Shown: positions 45,901-59,500 of the stretch, in pieces
How the letters are laid out: every line of letters begins with the position of its first letter
Position numbering within the stretch: position 1 is the stretch's first letter
Source of the DNA: Actinostola sp. cb2023
Taxonomy: Eukaryota > Cnidaria > Anthozoa > Actiniaria > Actinostolidae
Direction: 5' to 3'
Length of the DNA stretch: 64,000 nucleotides
NCBI GenBank assembly: GCA_033675265.1
Contig: JAUJYZ010001358.1
Span: 142,501 to 206,500, forward strand
Notes under the pieces: generated by a model
What the model saw: only the letters and a program-made list of their open reading frames with translations
Told to the model about the DNA's origin: nothing
The model's database searches: none
Position numbers and translations under genes: made by a program

Positions 45901-48900
45901 TATGAGTGAGAAAGTTACCGCGCCGCACCGTTTGAGTGTCACGGTACCGTAGGTTTCCCACTCATACGAAAACGACTCTAAATTAGTATTGAAAATCCCT
46001 GTTGGGAAATGCTAATAAATTTATTGTAAATTGTAAATTGTAAATTGTAAATTGTAAATTGTAAATTGTAAATTGTAAATTGTAAATTGTAAATTGTAAA
46101 TTGTAAATTGTAAATTGTAAATTGTAAATTGTAAATTGTAAATTGTAAATTGTAAATTGTAAATTGTAAATTGTAAATGCATGTTTGCAAGAGTTTTCTT
46201 ACCCAGGTGCCGTAGTACAGAATATCTCCTGGTACACAAGTTAGATTCATCTGATCAGAAGAGAGAGAAAAACAAGATATGTATTTACATTCAGTGTATC
46301 AGGAGCCCATAAGTAGGAGCCTCCATCTACCGTACTGGGTTTGTGAGACGACCTGTGACCGGATCAGGCTATTTTTAGAACACCTTTTTTCGCGAACTAA
46401 TCATCAATCAATAGGAATCCCCCATGGGAATTAAACAGAGCCAATCAGCATCAACGAGGTAGATGATTTGTGTTTATTTGTGATATATGAACAAAGTGGC
46501 GGACGAAGAAATTGGCGAAATTGAAGAAACTGAAAGTGAAGAGAGCGAAAATGACAGTGATAGTTACAGTGACTCTTTTGCAGAATTTAGTACTTCATCG
46601 GAAAGTGACCAATTAAGAGTCTACAAGTTCGTGTTCTGTTTCTCAAGGAACTAAAAAAGCATCAAATAGTAAACCTACCAAGCCAAAAGCTAGAAACTCC
46701 GTAACAAAGCCGAAATCAAAAATCCCTGGTGTTAAAATTTCGCGGCAAAACTGGTATTCTAAAAATAGCCTGATCCGGTCACAGGTCGTCTCACGAATAC
46801 ATCCCAGATGGAGGCTCCTACTTATGGGCTCCTGGTGTATATATTAGTGGACTTAACCCGTTAAAAGGCTTGTCATGTATCGTATTGCCTACCCATTTAT
46901 AATCTTTAGGTCTTCCACAAGGCTGATAAATAATCAAGCAGCCCAACGACAATATGTATGTAAAGAACAGGATGAACTGAGGGATGACTTCGTTAAGACC
47001 AACTTTACGCCTAACAAAGAAAAAAACATAACAAAACTAAGAATCGCTATGAATTCACAACATTTCATCTCCCAGCTGTAGCAACCTCGTTCCCAAGTTT
47101 TTCTCGGGGAGTAGGAGCCTGGGAACTAGTTTATTTAATTAGTTGTAGCTGTAGATCCTTCAGAGTGAGAATTCGTGGAGGGAGGGGTGAGTGCTTGCGT
47201 CGCTAGTGGACCGTAAATAGTATCAGTCTGTGGGAAATATTGGAAGACTGGGTTCGAGTGTTTTGATTGGCTGAATTAGTTACAAGTTTCGAGGTGTTTG
47301 CCCTCGATGAAAGACTAGTGGAAATATCACTTGAATGGATTCAACGTTCTTTCTCCAGCACATTGCATAGTCTATACAGTTTTTACATTGGAGATAATAT
47401 TGTCAACATTTAAGAACTGCTATCTCAATGGTTATAACACTAGTACCCAGTCTCCAAATGTATTCACAGACCGATAGTAAGTAATTACCATTTAATATTG
47501 AGGAACGCCTGGCATAAAGGATGAGTTAGACATTCCAGTCGTTTATACTTGACCATTGTCTAAAATAAAAACAAGAATACTATTGATTGGTAGAAATAAA
47601 AGTCAAATAAAATGATATTGACGTCATTTCCGGCCTCGTGAAAAAAAGACGTCATTTCCGGTCTCGTGAAAAAAGACGTCATTTCCGATCTCGTAAAAAA
47701 AAGACGTCATTTCCGATCTCGTAAAAAAAAGACGTCATTTCCGATCTCGTAAAAAAAAGACGTCATTTCCGGTCTCGTGAAGAAAAAAAAACAGGCCCCG
47801 GTTGCACGAAAGGTGAATAGCGCTATCCACCTGTAATAAGTCTTATCCAACGGATAAAACCGATGCAGTTATCGCAATAAATTTTATCCGTTGAATAAGA
47901 CTTATCCGTTGGATAGCGCTATTCATCTTTCGTGCAACCGGAGCCACATAAATAAATAGAAAAATGATGAGGATGAGGATGATGATGATGATGATGATCA
48001 TCATCATCAGGCCTTCAACTGTACGAACCTCCAACGCGTCTAGTGAACAATACGAGTAATTATTCTCCTCTGGCATTCCTTGTAGAAGACGAAAATCGTA
48101 TGAAACCTGCAATGTTAATACAAGAAATGTCTTGATTCACCACAAGAGGCCGCGTTAGCGAGCATTAGCCTCCTGCGCATGCGTCACTCTGTCTTTTCTC
48201 CTCTCTGGGCTTCCTGTTGTAATATTGACCGGGAGGGACTGAGCCTCAGGAATCCCATAAGGGGTTGCGTGCGGAAGAGTGCTATTCACGTGACACACTT
48301 TCTTATACTTGCGACGCTAGTGAAAACTAGGCTTGTCTAATATAAAACCGTTGCCTTGGTAACAGTGATGACGTCGTAGGGTAGGCGTGGCTTACCTTGT
48401 ATCCGATGCTCTCAGGTGATCCACAGGAAGTGACGCAATTGTCGAGAAAGCGCTGTTAACCAAATATGGAGATAACAAAGAACGATGAGAAACGAATGGG
48501 ACGAAAAGTAAATGGAAGGAAGAAAGGAAGGGAGAATTCACGTACGTACGCTGCATAAGCTGACTTAAAAGTAACTGCGTTTACGTAAAGAAAAGAAAAA
48601 TATTAAAAAGGAAAAAAGAAACAAAGAAAGGAGGGAAGAAATATAAAGTATTTCACGTATGACGTAGTTACGCCGCATAAGGCTTACGTAAAACCAATTA
48701 GCCATTACCGAAACGAACAGGGGACTGGGACCAAGTCCGTAAAACTAATTCAATTTGAAACTAGCAAAATTGGGCATCATTTTCTGAGAGAGCAGATCAA
48801 ACTTAGCTTGTCTGCAAAGTTTGGTGAACTTCGGCTTAATATTGACGATGCTAGAGGGCATCAAAGATGTATATTTTCTCATACAAACTCTGTAAATTTT

Positions 48901-50869
48901 TTACGTTGTCCATCCAAACCATACATTCACTGTAACTTTTGGCTGGACAACACAAATTCAAAATTTTATAATTCCGACAGAATTCGCTCAATTCACATCA
49001 AACTTTGCACAGATGCTAATTTCAACATGCTCTTTCATGTCATGAATTTAATTTCTTAATTACATTAATTCTAATAAACTCATTCCCAGTCCCCTGCTCG
49101 ATTTGGTAATGGCTAATTACGATTACGTAAAGAAAAAAATAATATGAAAAAGCAAGAAACAAAGAGAGGAAGGAAAACGTATGACGTAGTTACGCCACAT
49201 AAGGCTTACGTAAAATCAGTTGCGCTTACGCACCTCCGCTACGTGTGGTAACCGCCTTACTAAAAGCTGCATTTGTCCTTCAGCTCCTCGAACAGTGCAT
49301 CTTAGAACTGCGCTCCATCTAAAGATAAAGACATTAGGAAATTACTTATTTCATTACAGAAATTAATGGCATTAATTAATCAAGAAGGTTGGGGTAGAAT
49401 GTTAGTGGTATAACCACCATTTCTTCTGAGGCTACTTAGAATAAAGGCCCGGACACACGGTGCAACTGTTGCGCGCAACGTTGCACGCAACAGAATTTAG
49501 GGGGATGCCACACGCTGCAACTTTTCTTGCAACTCTTGCGCGCAATTCGCTGAAGTTCCTAATAAAACGAACATCAGAAATCTTTATTTATGTATTGAAT
49601 TGTTAACATTAAGCCGCGTCACTTTGTACATAGTGCTATTTTGTGCAAATGATTCTGATCGAAACGCAAGTAAACCCAAACAATCAGCGATTCACGCTTT
49701 TCGCCGATGACATTTGCGAATTAGCACTTTTTTATTTACTTGAATTTCGATCAGATTGACAATCTTGATCTTGATAAATTAATGAAATATACTGAAAAGA
49801 AACAAGAATTCAGAACGCGTACCAATCGAATTTAACACGAGCCTCAAACCACTGTTATTGTAGTCAGCGGAATTACGAAAGAATCGCATTTTATTGAATG
49901 AGAGCCTCGGGCAGTTGCAAGAAATGTTGCAGACGTGTTCACACGATGCAATTTGTTGCGCGCAACAGTTGCAAGGATGGACACACGCTGCAATTCGCTG
50001 TTGCGCGCAACGTTGCGCGCAACAGTTGCACCGTGTGTCCGGGCCTTAAAGGTGCGGAACACGGTGCAACATTGCGTGCAATATTGCTGGCAAATTTGTT
50101 GCAGCGTGTGTCCACCCATGAAACTGATTGCTCGCAATTGACTAGCGCGCGCTAATACGACGTAATTTGTTGCTCGCAATGTTGCAGAAGTAGGACTCGA
50201 TTCTACTTCTGCAACATTGCGCGCAACATGTTGCAGGGGTGGACACACGCTGCAACAATACGTGTTGCGTGCAATGTTGAACCCTGTGTCCGCCGCTTAA
50301 CGTACACAAATCCGACACAGGGATCCCAATTATATCAGACGTGGTTTGCCACAGGAAGCCCATCAAAATATGTATTTATTTTAAGCAACAGCCTCAAAAG
50401 AACTGAAAACATGGGCTCCCTGTGTATTGCTTGCAATATATTACAGTGTGTTGGTACCTATTGTGTTGTGCCATTGCCATGGCAACCTCTGCATGCTCAT
50501 TGCCTACAGCGACGTCGAGAACATTCTGGTTGTACGCGTTGAGCGTCACTTTTTGACCTTTGATTGACAGCAGGTAACATACGATGTGGGCGTGGCCACC
50601 TTGTGCTGCCAGGTGTAATCCCGTGTTCTAAAACACAATTTATATGACAGACATGTGATATATGTAACTGATAGCAGTAAGAGTAGTGGTAAAGTTGTTG
50701 TTGATGACGATGATGATGATGATGATGATGATGATGATAATAGTGGTGGTGGTGATGGCGGCGAACGTTGATGATGTTTTTATTTTTTTATGATAATGAT
50801 GATGATGATGATGATGATGATGATAATAGTGGTGGTGATGAACATTGATGATGATGTTGTTGTTATTGT

Positions 50870-50914
<45 letters not shown>

Positions 50915-53491
50915 CGACGATGTTGTTCATACAGAGTACCTCGTTCTAACAATGTTTATCATACCAGTTCTTTATCGACTTCGTTGATGCATCGTGGTTT
51001 GGCTCGTAGAATGTTTACAACTGATTTCAAAGATCCTTTAGCAGCGGCCATGTGCAAGGCAGTCTTGCCGTCCCTATCTCTGCAAGATACAATGAACTAG
51101 AATACAACACCTTGTGGACGAACCTCTCCTCTCCTCGCAACCGGACGTTCAACTGTAATCGTTTTCTTTACGTTTGCTGAGCATGCGCACTTACTTCGTT
51201 ACGCTTGCGTGGTTTTCAAGCAGTAAAGACACCAAGTTACCATGTCCTTCTTCAGCAGCGCAGTGTAGCGGGGTTTTCTCGTGGTCGTTTGTCATGTCAA
51301 TTTGACGAAAGTCACGTGTTTGAAGCAGCTTCTTCGTGACGTCAATCCATCCATACCTGAGAACGAAATAGAGGTAGTGTACGGGTTAACCAACTAATAG
51401 GTTTTCCGAACACACGAGTGGTGATTTTTGAGGATTTTGGTTCTCCTCACTGCGTGGAAAGATACTTTTTTTTTAATACAGTCGTAAGCGACCACCCAAA
51501 ATGTCAAGCTTATGAGAGGTGGTTACATATGAGAGGTTCCAACTATAGTGATTTGGCTTGGGACTGAAGTTTTGGTATTTTGGAAAACTGGTCGCTTAGG
51601 AGAGGTGGTCGCTTAGGAGAGGTGGTCGCTTAGGAGAGGTGGTCGCTTAGGAGAGGTGGTCGCTTAGGAGAGGTGGTCGCTTACGAGAGGTGGTCGCTTA
51701 CGAGAGGTGGTCGCAACTGGAGGTTCAACTGTAGTCAAGAGTAGAACGACGCACAGCTGGCAACCATACCGTTCCCCTAAACCTAACCAACTAAGCCACG
51801 AAGGCAATTCCGCCGGCAACTACTCACATCTACAAACTTTCTGGCACGTCTAACAAGTGGGTTTTGATGGTGTGTTGTCGAAACGAAAATGGGCTCCTGC
51901 CACGACCAGTAAGTAATCATAATAATCATAATAATAATTTATTCATTTATATTGCGCAAATATCAATCATAAAAATTTTCAAATGCGCATTACAATGGTA
52001 TACAATAATAATATTAAAATAAATATTAAAATAAAAATAAAAATATGGAAATATAATGATAACATAACTGTGAAGAAAATATATAAAAATATATGTACAT
52101 AAGTACTCCATGCTACACTGTTGGCTTTTCTGGAACCGTTACAAATCGTCGCGTGTAGCATCACTTTATAAAGCTACTGAACTGACTATAGAAACAAGTT
52201 TTTGAACATTGAATTTCCACTTGACTTACCTCGCAGCTAGATGAAGCGGCAGTTCTCCCTTGTGATTGCGTATTCTATTGGTGTATTTGTTCGTGACGCT
52301 CGTACGTGTCCATCGTTGTTGTAGTAGACACACATTCTGATATTTACAGGGGAAAAACAGTAATAAGTTCAAGCAAATCTCTCTAGACTGCAAGCAAGTC
52401 CCTTTATTTTTCTTCGGACCCAACCTTCCCGTGACCCATACCCTGGGGGATTTTTGACTCGCTACGCGGTAAATATGGCGGCTAAAGATCAAGGAATATA
52501 AAAGACTGGTCGCAGTCTCAAATAAAGCACTGAAACGCTGAAACCCATAGTGCTTTGCGCACCTAGCAGCCCCTGGCAAAAAAAGGTGAAAAATAACTGA
52601 AGATCATTTGAACAAAGGAACCGATATTTCTAGTGGGCCAAATTGGAAACCAGTATTGTTGTATTGCTGTATTTGTAAACCCACTCAAAATAAAGATTAT
52701 TATTATTATTATTATTTGAGAAACATTCCTTTGGGGAATTATTCTATGTATCTATTACTCACCCCTCCCTCCATGGGAAAGGCCGACTATCCCCACAGAG
52801 AGAGGGGTTAGTAATTACGTCTCACCTTAAGGAACCCTCCTTGGGCTGCATAGTGCAAGGCTGTGGAGCCCTGTTCGTCCACAGCGTTCATCATTTCACG
52901 GATACTAACATGCTGGTAAAACAAATATAATAACTGAGTGAGTTACCTGTGGTACCAATATCCTTACCACAGGTAACCCACTCGCCGGAAAAAAAACCCT
53001 GCTTCGACCGATCACCTACCACAGGTATCCCACTCACCGATAATAGAGGGTCTCAATATAAATTATAAATTATAATTTATATAGCGCCATATCTAAAACC
53101 CTATGGCGCTCAATGGGGGAGGGGGAGGGGTAGCTTATATGCTTAACGGCTAAAAGTTTGATCTTTTTACGTGAGTTCACATGAGTTCAGACGTGAAAAT
53201 TCAATGAAAATGGATACAAAATTTCATTACGGTTATTTTTTTAAGTCTAACGCTAATTTTACGCCTAACGACTAAATTTTAGGCCTTCATACGCTGTAAT
53301 AGGTTTCTAAAGATAATTTACCACAGGTAACCCACTCAACGAAAATCCCGTGTTTCGACGGATAACCATTGGCGTAGTTGTATAAAGTAGGCAGTAAAGT
53401 AGGTATAATAGTAACTATTATTATTTTTTATTATTTTTTTATTATTAGGGGGGTGCGTTATTTTTTGTCTAAGTTTTTTAATTCATTATTA

Positions 53492-53584
<93 letters not shown>

Positions 53585-56500
53585 GTAGGAATATATCATA
53601 CCTTCAGCAATGCTGCAAGTGTCTCTGAATGTCCCACAGCGCAATGAAGCACAGTTCTATTCTTAGCGTCTTTGATAGTAGATTCAGCGCCATACTCTAA
53701 TAACATCTCAACAGCATTGGTGCACCCACGTGACGCAGCAAGCAGTAGGGGGGTGCGTTGTTCATTGTCTAAGTCATTCAATTCAATACCCTATAGTGAT
53801 ATGAGAACATAGGAAAACATGGTTATGTATGTAATACTTATATCTGTGATGATGATGATGATGGTGATGATGTTCAAGATGATAACGATGAGAAGGAGAA
53901 AGATGATGATGCTGGTGGTGATGATGATGGTGACTCAGAAAAAACGAGGGTACCTGTCCTTTCAGAAACTTCACAATGTCAATATGGTCATACATCGCTG
54001 CCCTGTCAAGTCGGATACAAACAATAATATAAGAACAAAACTAGAATGCCAGCACACATGCTCTCGTCTATTCAGGCAGCACAACTATTTCAGCTCAACA
54101 AGAAACATAATTTTAACCTCGGGAATTCCACAGGAAGCCCGAGTAAATAAAAATTCGCAAGCGCGCATCTTTTTGATGGGCTTCCTGTGGCAGACCGCGT
54201 GCGATTTGCTTGGGTTCCCTGTGTCGGGTCGTTTTTGCCATTGCTATTACTTACTTGTGCAGACACGTAAGTCCTTGTTTATCAGACAAAGAGTACGAGT
54301 ACACATACGACACTGACTTCAGCAAAGCCTTGAGGATTTCAAATGAGCCGTAGGTACAAGCCATGTGGACAGCGGTCGTACCATCAGATTCCTACGTCAT
54401 CAAATCATCAACCAATCAGATTGTAGAAAAACTCAAAATGCTTTAGAGTCATTTTCGTATGAGTGGGAACCCTGTGGTACCGTGACACTCGAATGGCTTC
54501 ATTTCTGAACCAATCAAAAAGCGTACAGATGCATCTCATCCAATCAAACTCTTTCAATACGACACGGCACAGTACATTAACTATCCCAGGAAAACGACTC
54601 TATGTGTACCTGAAACATTGACTTACTTTCACTTTGTCAACTCTAGCTCCATAGGAAATACAGATCTCCACCATCTAAGAAAATTACAAGCGTTATTTTG
54701 ATTTGATTATCAGTTATTTTTCATAATCCATCACCGGAGAACTTCGTTCCCAGGCTCCTCCCCTCCCCCAAAAAGGAAAGAGAGAAGAGCCTGGAAACGA
54801 GACTGGGTCACGTGGTTGCAAGTAAGTGGTGGGAATTTTTACTGTTTGTCTGAGTGCATTTTTTATTCCAAAACTTGTGCTGATGTATGATTTTCGGGAT
54901 TGATTGGAGTCTATTAGAACTTGGTTAGTTTGGTCACGCCCACTTGAACACGCTAACGTTTTGATGCGTTTTTATGTCCCGAGGACAATTTCATTGTCAC
55001 AGAAAATGCACACTTTTGCACATGTACACACTCTTTTGAAAACGCGCACACCGTCTATGTGCGGGGGGGAAAAAAATACATGTTAGGTCGCAAACTGTTG
55101 ACGACGTGTATCCGCCTTTACCTTGAGTTGTCCAGTGTCTACTGCGAAGTGCAGTATGGTGCTCCCGTTTTGGTCCACGTTGTAAAGCAGTTCATCCATC
55201 TTGCAATCCTTTATCACTTTAGCTAAAACATAACAACAGTAGATCAATACAGTTTGTTCGGCTTATTGTTGCTATTGATTGTGATGCGATTATGGTTACA
55301 ATGAAATAGAGATGATGATCATGAAGATGATTACATTATGCAGTCTGAGCCCATAAGTAGGATCATCCATGCTACATATTGGGTCTATGTCACGGCGTTT
55401 GAACAAGTTTGGCTATTTTTAGAACACAATTTCTCGAAATTGACCAATCACTGTGCACTTCCAGTTTTATTTGCAGCAACTCGTTTTATTTGCAGCAACT
55501 CATTTTATTTGCAGCAACTCGTTTTATTTGCAGCAACTCGTTTTATTTGCAGCAACTCATTTTATTTGCAGCAACTCGTTTATTTGCTGCAACTCGTTTT
55601 ATTTGCTGCAACTCGTTTTATTTGCAGCAACTCGTTTTATTTGCAGCAAGTCGTTTTATTTGCAGCAACTCGTTTTATTTGCTGCAACTCGTTTTATTTG
55701 CTGCAACTTGTTTTATTTGCAGCAACTCGTTTTATTTGCTGCAACTCGTTTTATTTGCTGCAACTTGTTTTATTTGCAGCAACTCGTTTTATTTGCTGCA
55801 ACTCGTTTTATTTGCTGCATCTCGTTTTATTTGCTGCAACTCGTTTTATTTGCAGCAACTCATTTTATTTGCAGCAACTCGTTTTATTTGCAGCAACTCG
55901 TTTTATTTGCAGCAACTCGTTTTATTTGCAGCAACTCGTTTTATTTGCTGCAACTCGTTTTATTTGCACCAACTCGTTTTATTTGCAGCAACTCATTTTA
56001 TTTGCACCAACTCGTTTTATTTGTAGCAACTCGTTTTATTTGCTGCAACTCGTTTTATTTGCTGCAACTCGTTTTATTTGCACCAACTCGTTTTATTTGC
56101 AGCAACTCATTTTATTTGCACCAACTCGTTTTATTTGTAGCAACTCGTTTTATTTGCTGCAACTCGTTTTATTTGCACCAACTCGTTTTATTTGCAGCAA
56201 CTTGTTTTATTTGCAACAACTCGTTTTATTTGTAGCAACTCGTTTTATTTGCTGCAACTCGTTTTATTTGCAGCAACTCGTTTTATTTGCTGCAACTCGT
56301 TTTATTTGCACCAACTCGTTTTATTTGCAGCAACTTGTTTTATTTGCAACAACTCGTTTTATTTGCAGCAACTTGTTTTATTTGCAACAACTCGTTTTAT
56401 TTGCAGCAACTCGTTTTATTTGCAGCAACTCGTTTTATTTGCAGCATGCAACTCTTTTGCCGCAACTCGTTAATTTGCAGCAACTCGTTTTCAACTCGTT

Positions 56501-59500
56501 AATTTGCAGCAACAGTGATTGGTCAATTTCGTGTTCTAAAATGGATGCTCCTACTTATGGGCTCCTGCATTATGATGATGATGATGAAGATAATGATTAC
56601 ATTATGATGATGATGATGAATATAATGATTACATTATGATGATGATGATGAAGATAATGATTACATTATGATGATGATGATGAAGATAATGATTACATTA
56701 TGATGATGATGATGAAGATAATGATTACATTATGATGATGATGATGAAGATAATGATTACATTATGATGATGATGATGAAGATAATGATTACATTATGAT
56801 GATGATGATGAAGATAATGATTACATTATGATGATGATGATGACGATAATGATTACATTATGATGATGATGATGAAGATAATGATTACATTATGATGATG
56901 ATGATGAAGATAATAATTACATTATGATGACGATGATGAAGATAATGATTACATTATGATGATGATGATGAAGATAATGATTACATTATGATGATGATGA
57001 TGAAGATAATGATTACATTATGATGATGATGAAGATAATGATTACATTATGATGATGATGATGAAGATAATGAGTTACATTATGATGATGATGATGAAGA
57101 TAATGATTACATTATGATGATGATGATGAAGATAATGATTACATTATGATGATGATGATGAAGATAATGAGTTACATTATGATGATGATGATGAAGATAA
57201 TGATTACATTATGATGATGATGATGAAGATAATGATTACATTATGATGATGATGATGAAGATAATGAGTTACATTATGATGATGATGAAGATAATGATTA
57301 CATTATGATGATGATGATGAAGATAATGATTACATTATGATGACGATGATGAAGATAATGATTACATTATGATGATGATGATGAAGATAATGATTACATT
57401 ATGATGATGATGATGAAAATAATGATTACATTATGATGATGATGATGAAGATAATGAGTTACATTATGATTATGATGAAGATAATGATTACATTATGATG
57501 ATGATGATGAAGATAATGATTACATTATGATGACGATGATGAAGATAATGATTACATTATGATGATGATGATGAAGATAATGATTACATTATGATGATGA
57601 TGATGAAGATAATGATTACATTATGATGATGATGATGAAGATAATGATTACATTATGATGATGATGATGAAGATAATGAGTTACATTATGATGATGATGA
57701 AGATAATGATTACATTATGATGATGATGATGAAGATAATGAGTTACATTATGATGATGATGAAGATAATGATTACATTATGATGATGATGATGAAGATAA
57801 TGATTACATTATGATGATGATGATGAAGATAATGAGTTACATTATGATGATGATGATGAAGATAATGATTACATTATGATGATGATGAAGATAATGATTA
57901 CATTATGATGATGATGATGAAGATAATGAGTTACATTATGATGATGATGAAGATAATGATTACATTATGATGATGATGATGAAGATAATGATTACATTAT
58001 GATGACGATGATGAAGATAATGATTACATTATGATGATGATGATGAAGATAATGATTACATTATGATGATGATGATGAAAATAATGATTACATTATGATG
58101 ATGATGATGAAGATAATGAGTTACATTATGATTATGATGAAGATAATGAATACATTATGATGATGATGATGAAGATAATGATTACATTATGATGACGATG
58201 ATGAAGATAATGATTACATTATGATGATGATGATGAAGATAATGATTACATTATGATGATGATGATGAAGATAATGATTACATTATGATGATGATGATGA
58301 AGATAATGATTACATTATGATGATGATGAAGAAGATAATGATTACATTATGATGATGATGATGAAGATAATGATTACATTAGGACTTACCATGGTGAAAT
58401 AGAAATTCCACAACATCTCGTGCTCCTTTAATGACAGCCAAGCACAACGGAGTCCTATTGTTAATGTCTTTTGCTGTTACTGAAGCACCAGATAACAGCT
58501 ACAAAATCAAAAACGCATCAAACACACGTACATGTAAATGGGCCTCTACCACCTGCCACGTGATTTTTTTAAATTTTCACCGAAGACAAACGAAAATACC
58601 ATAACTTGAAAGAGCATACTAAAATTAGTCAAAGTTGAAAATTTGAAAAGAATCAAGCAAATAAGACAAAAGTTAACGGCTTTCAAAGTTTCCCGCTTTG
58701 ACAAGGATTTGTATGGGTTTTCGCTTGCCAACCGTACATTTCCATACAAAAAAGGCAAAGTTTGAATGCCTGTAACTATCGCCCTATTTAAGTATTTCCC
58801 TTCAAACTTTCCACTTTTACTAACTTTAACATGCTCTTTCTAGTTATGATATTTTCGTTTGTCTTCGGTGAAAATTTAAAAAGTCACGTGGCAGGTGGTA
58901 GAAGCCCATTATTCTAAGTAACCTTTAAAATAGTTGGACTGCCTGTGATTCTATAAGTGGACCGGGCCCGGTTGTTCGAAAGCGGGTTAATGCTAACCCA
59001 GGGTTAAATATAGCTATTTAGCTATTTGATTGGATGAGTTCTAAGCTATATTTGATCCTGGATTCGCGATAACCCACTGTCGAGCAACCACGGTCCCTCA
59101 GGTGTTGTTTTATACATTAATGTATTACCAATAACTGACATATTTCTAGCGTTGTTTCATGGTCCATTTGAACGGCAATATGTAGAGCTGTGACTTTTTC
59201 TTTTCCATTGATGTTAACATCTATTCGAGGATCAACAAGCAGTTCCTTATAGAAAAATATTATGCAAAAATCATTGAAAATCACTCAATCACAGTGGGGG
59301 AAAAAAACACTCTACAAACCTTGGAAATTATAAATTAAAGACAAAAAATTCTAACAAATTTCCAATGCATTTCCAAGGTGTATGTTTTTCTCCAGTTTCA
59401 CAAAATATTTTAGATTATATATGATGATGATGACAATTACGATGATGGTGATTGATGGTACATGTAGTGATTGGGGTGATGATGACAATTATGATGATGG

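Noticed and set aside
46203..46250. ORF extended by ILQFTIYN repeats after MNLTCVPGDILYYGTW
   Set aside because: The first 16 residues are TRPA1 exon 21; the rest is read-through into the 7-bp array past a clear GTAAGA donor.
49234..49261. Shorter end of TRPA1 exon 16 at 49261 (TTA|GTAAGG)
   Set aside because: In frame and possible, but the longer end (GAG|GTGCGT at 49234) restores a conserved LP and LD.C pattern before exon 17; kept as an alternative only.
55338..56639. 433-codon plus-strand open frame with repeated FICSNSFYLQQLVLFAATR peptides
   Set aside because: The 19-bp unit lacks stops in three frames, giving overlapping ORFs in all of them; a repeat artefact antisense to a TRPA1 intron.
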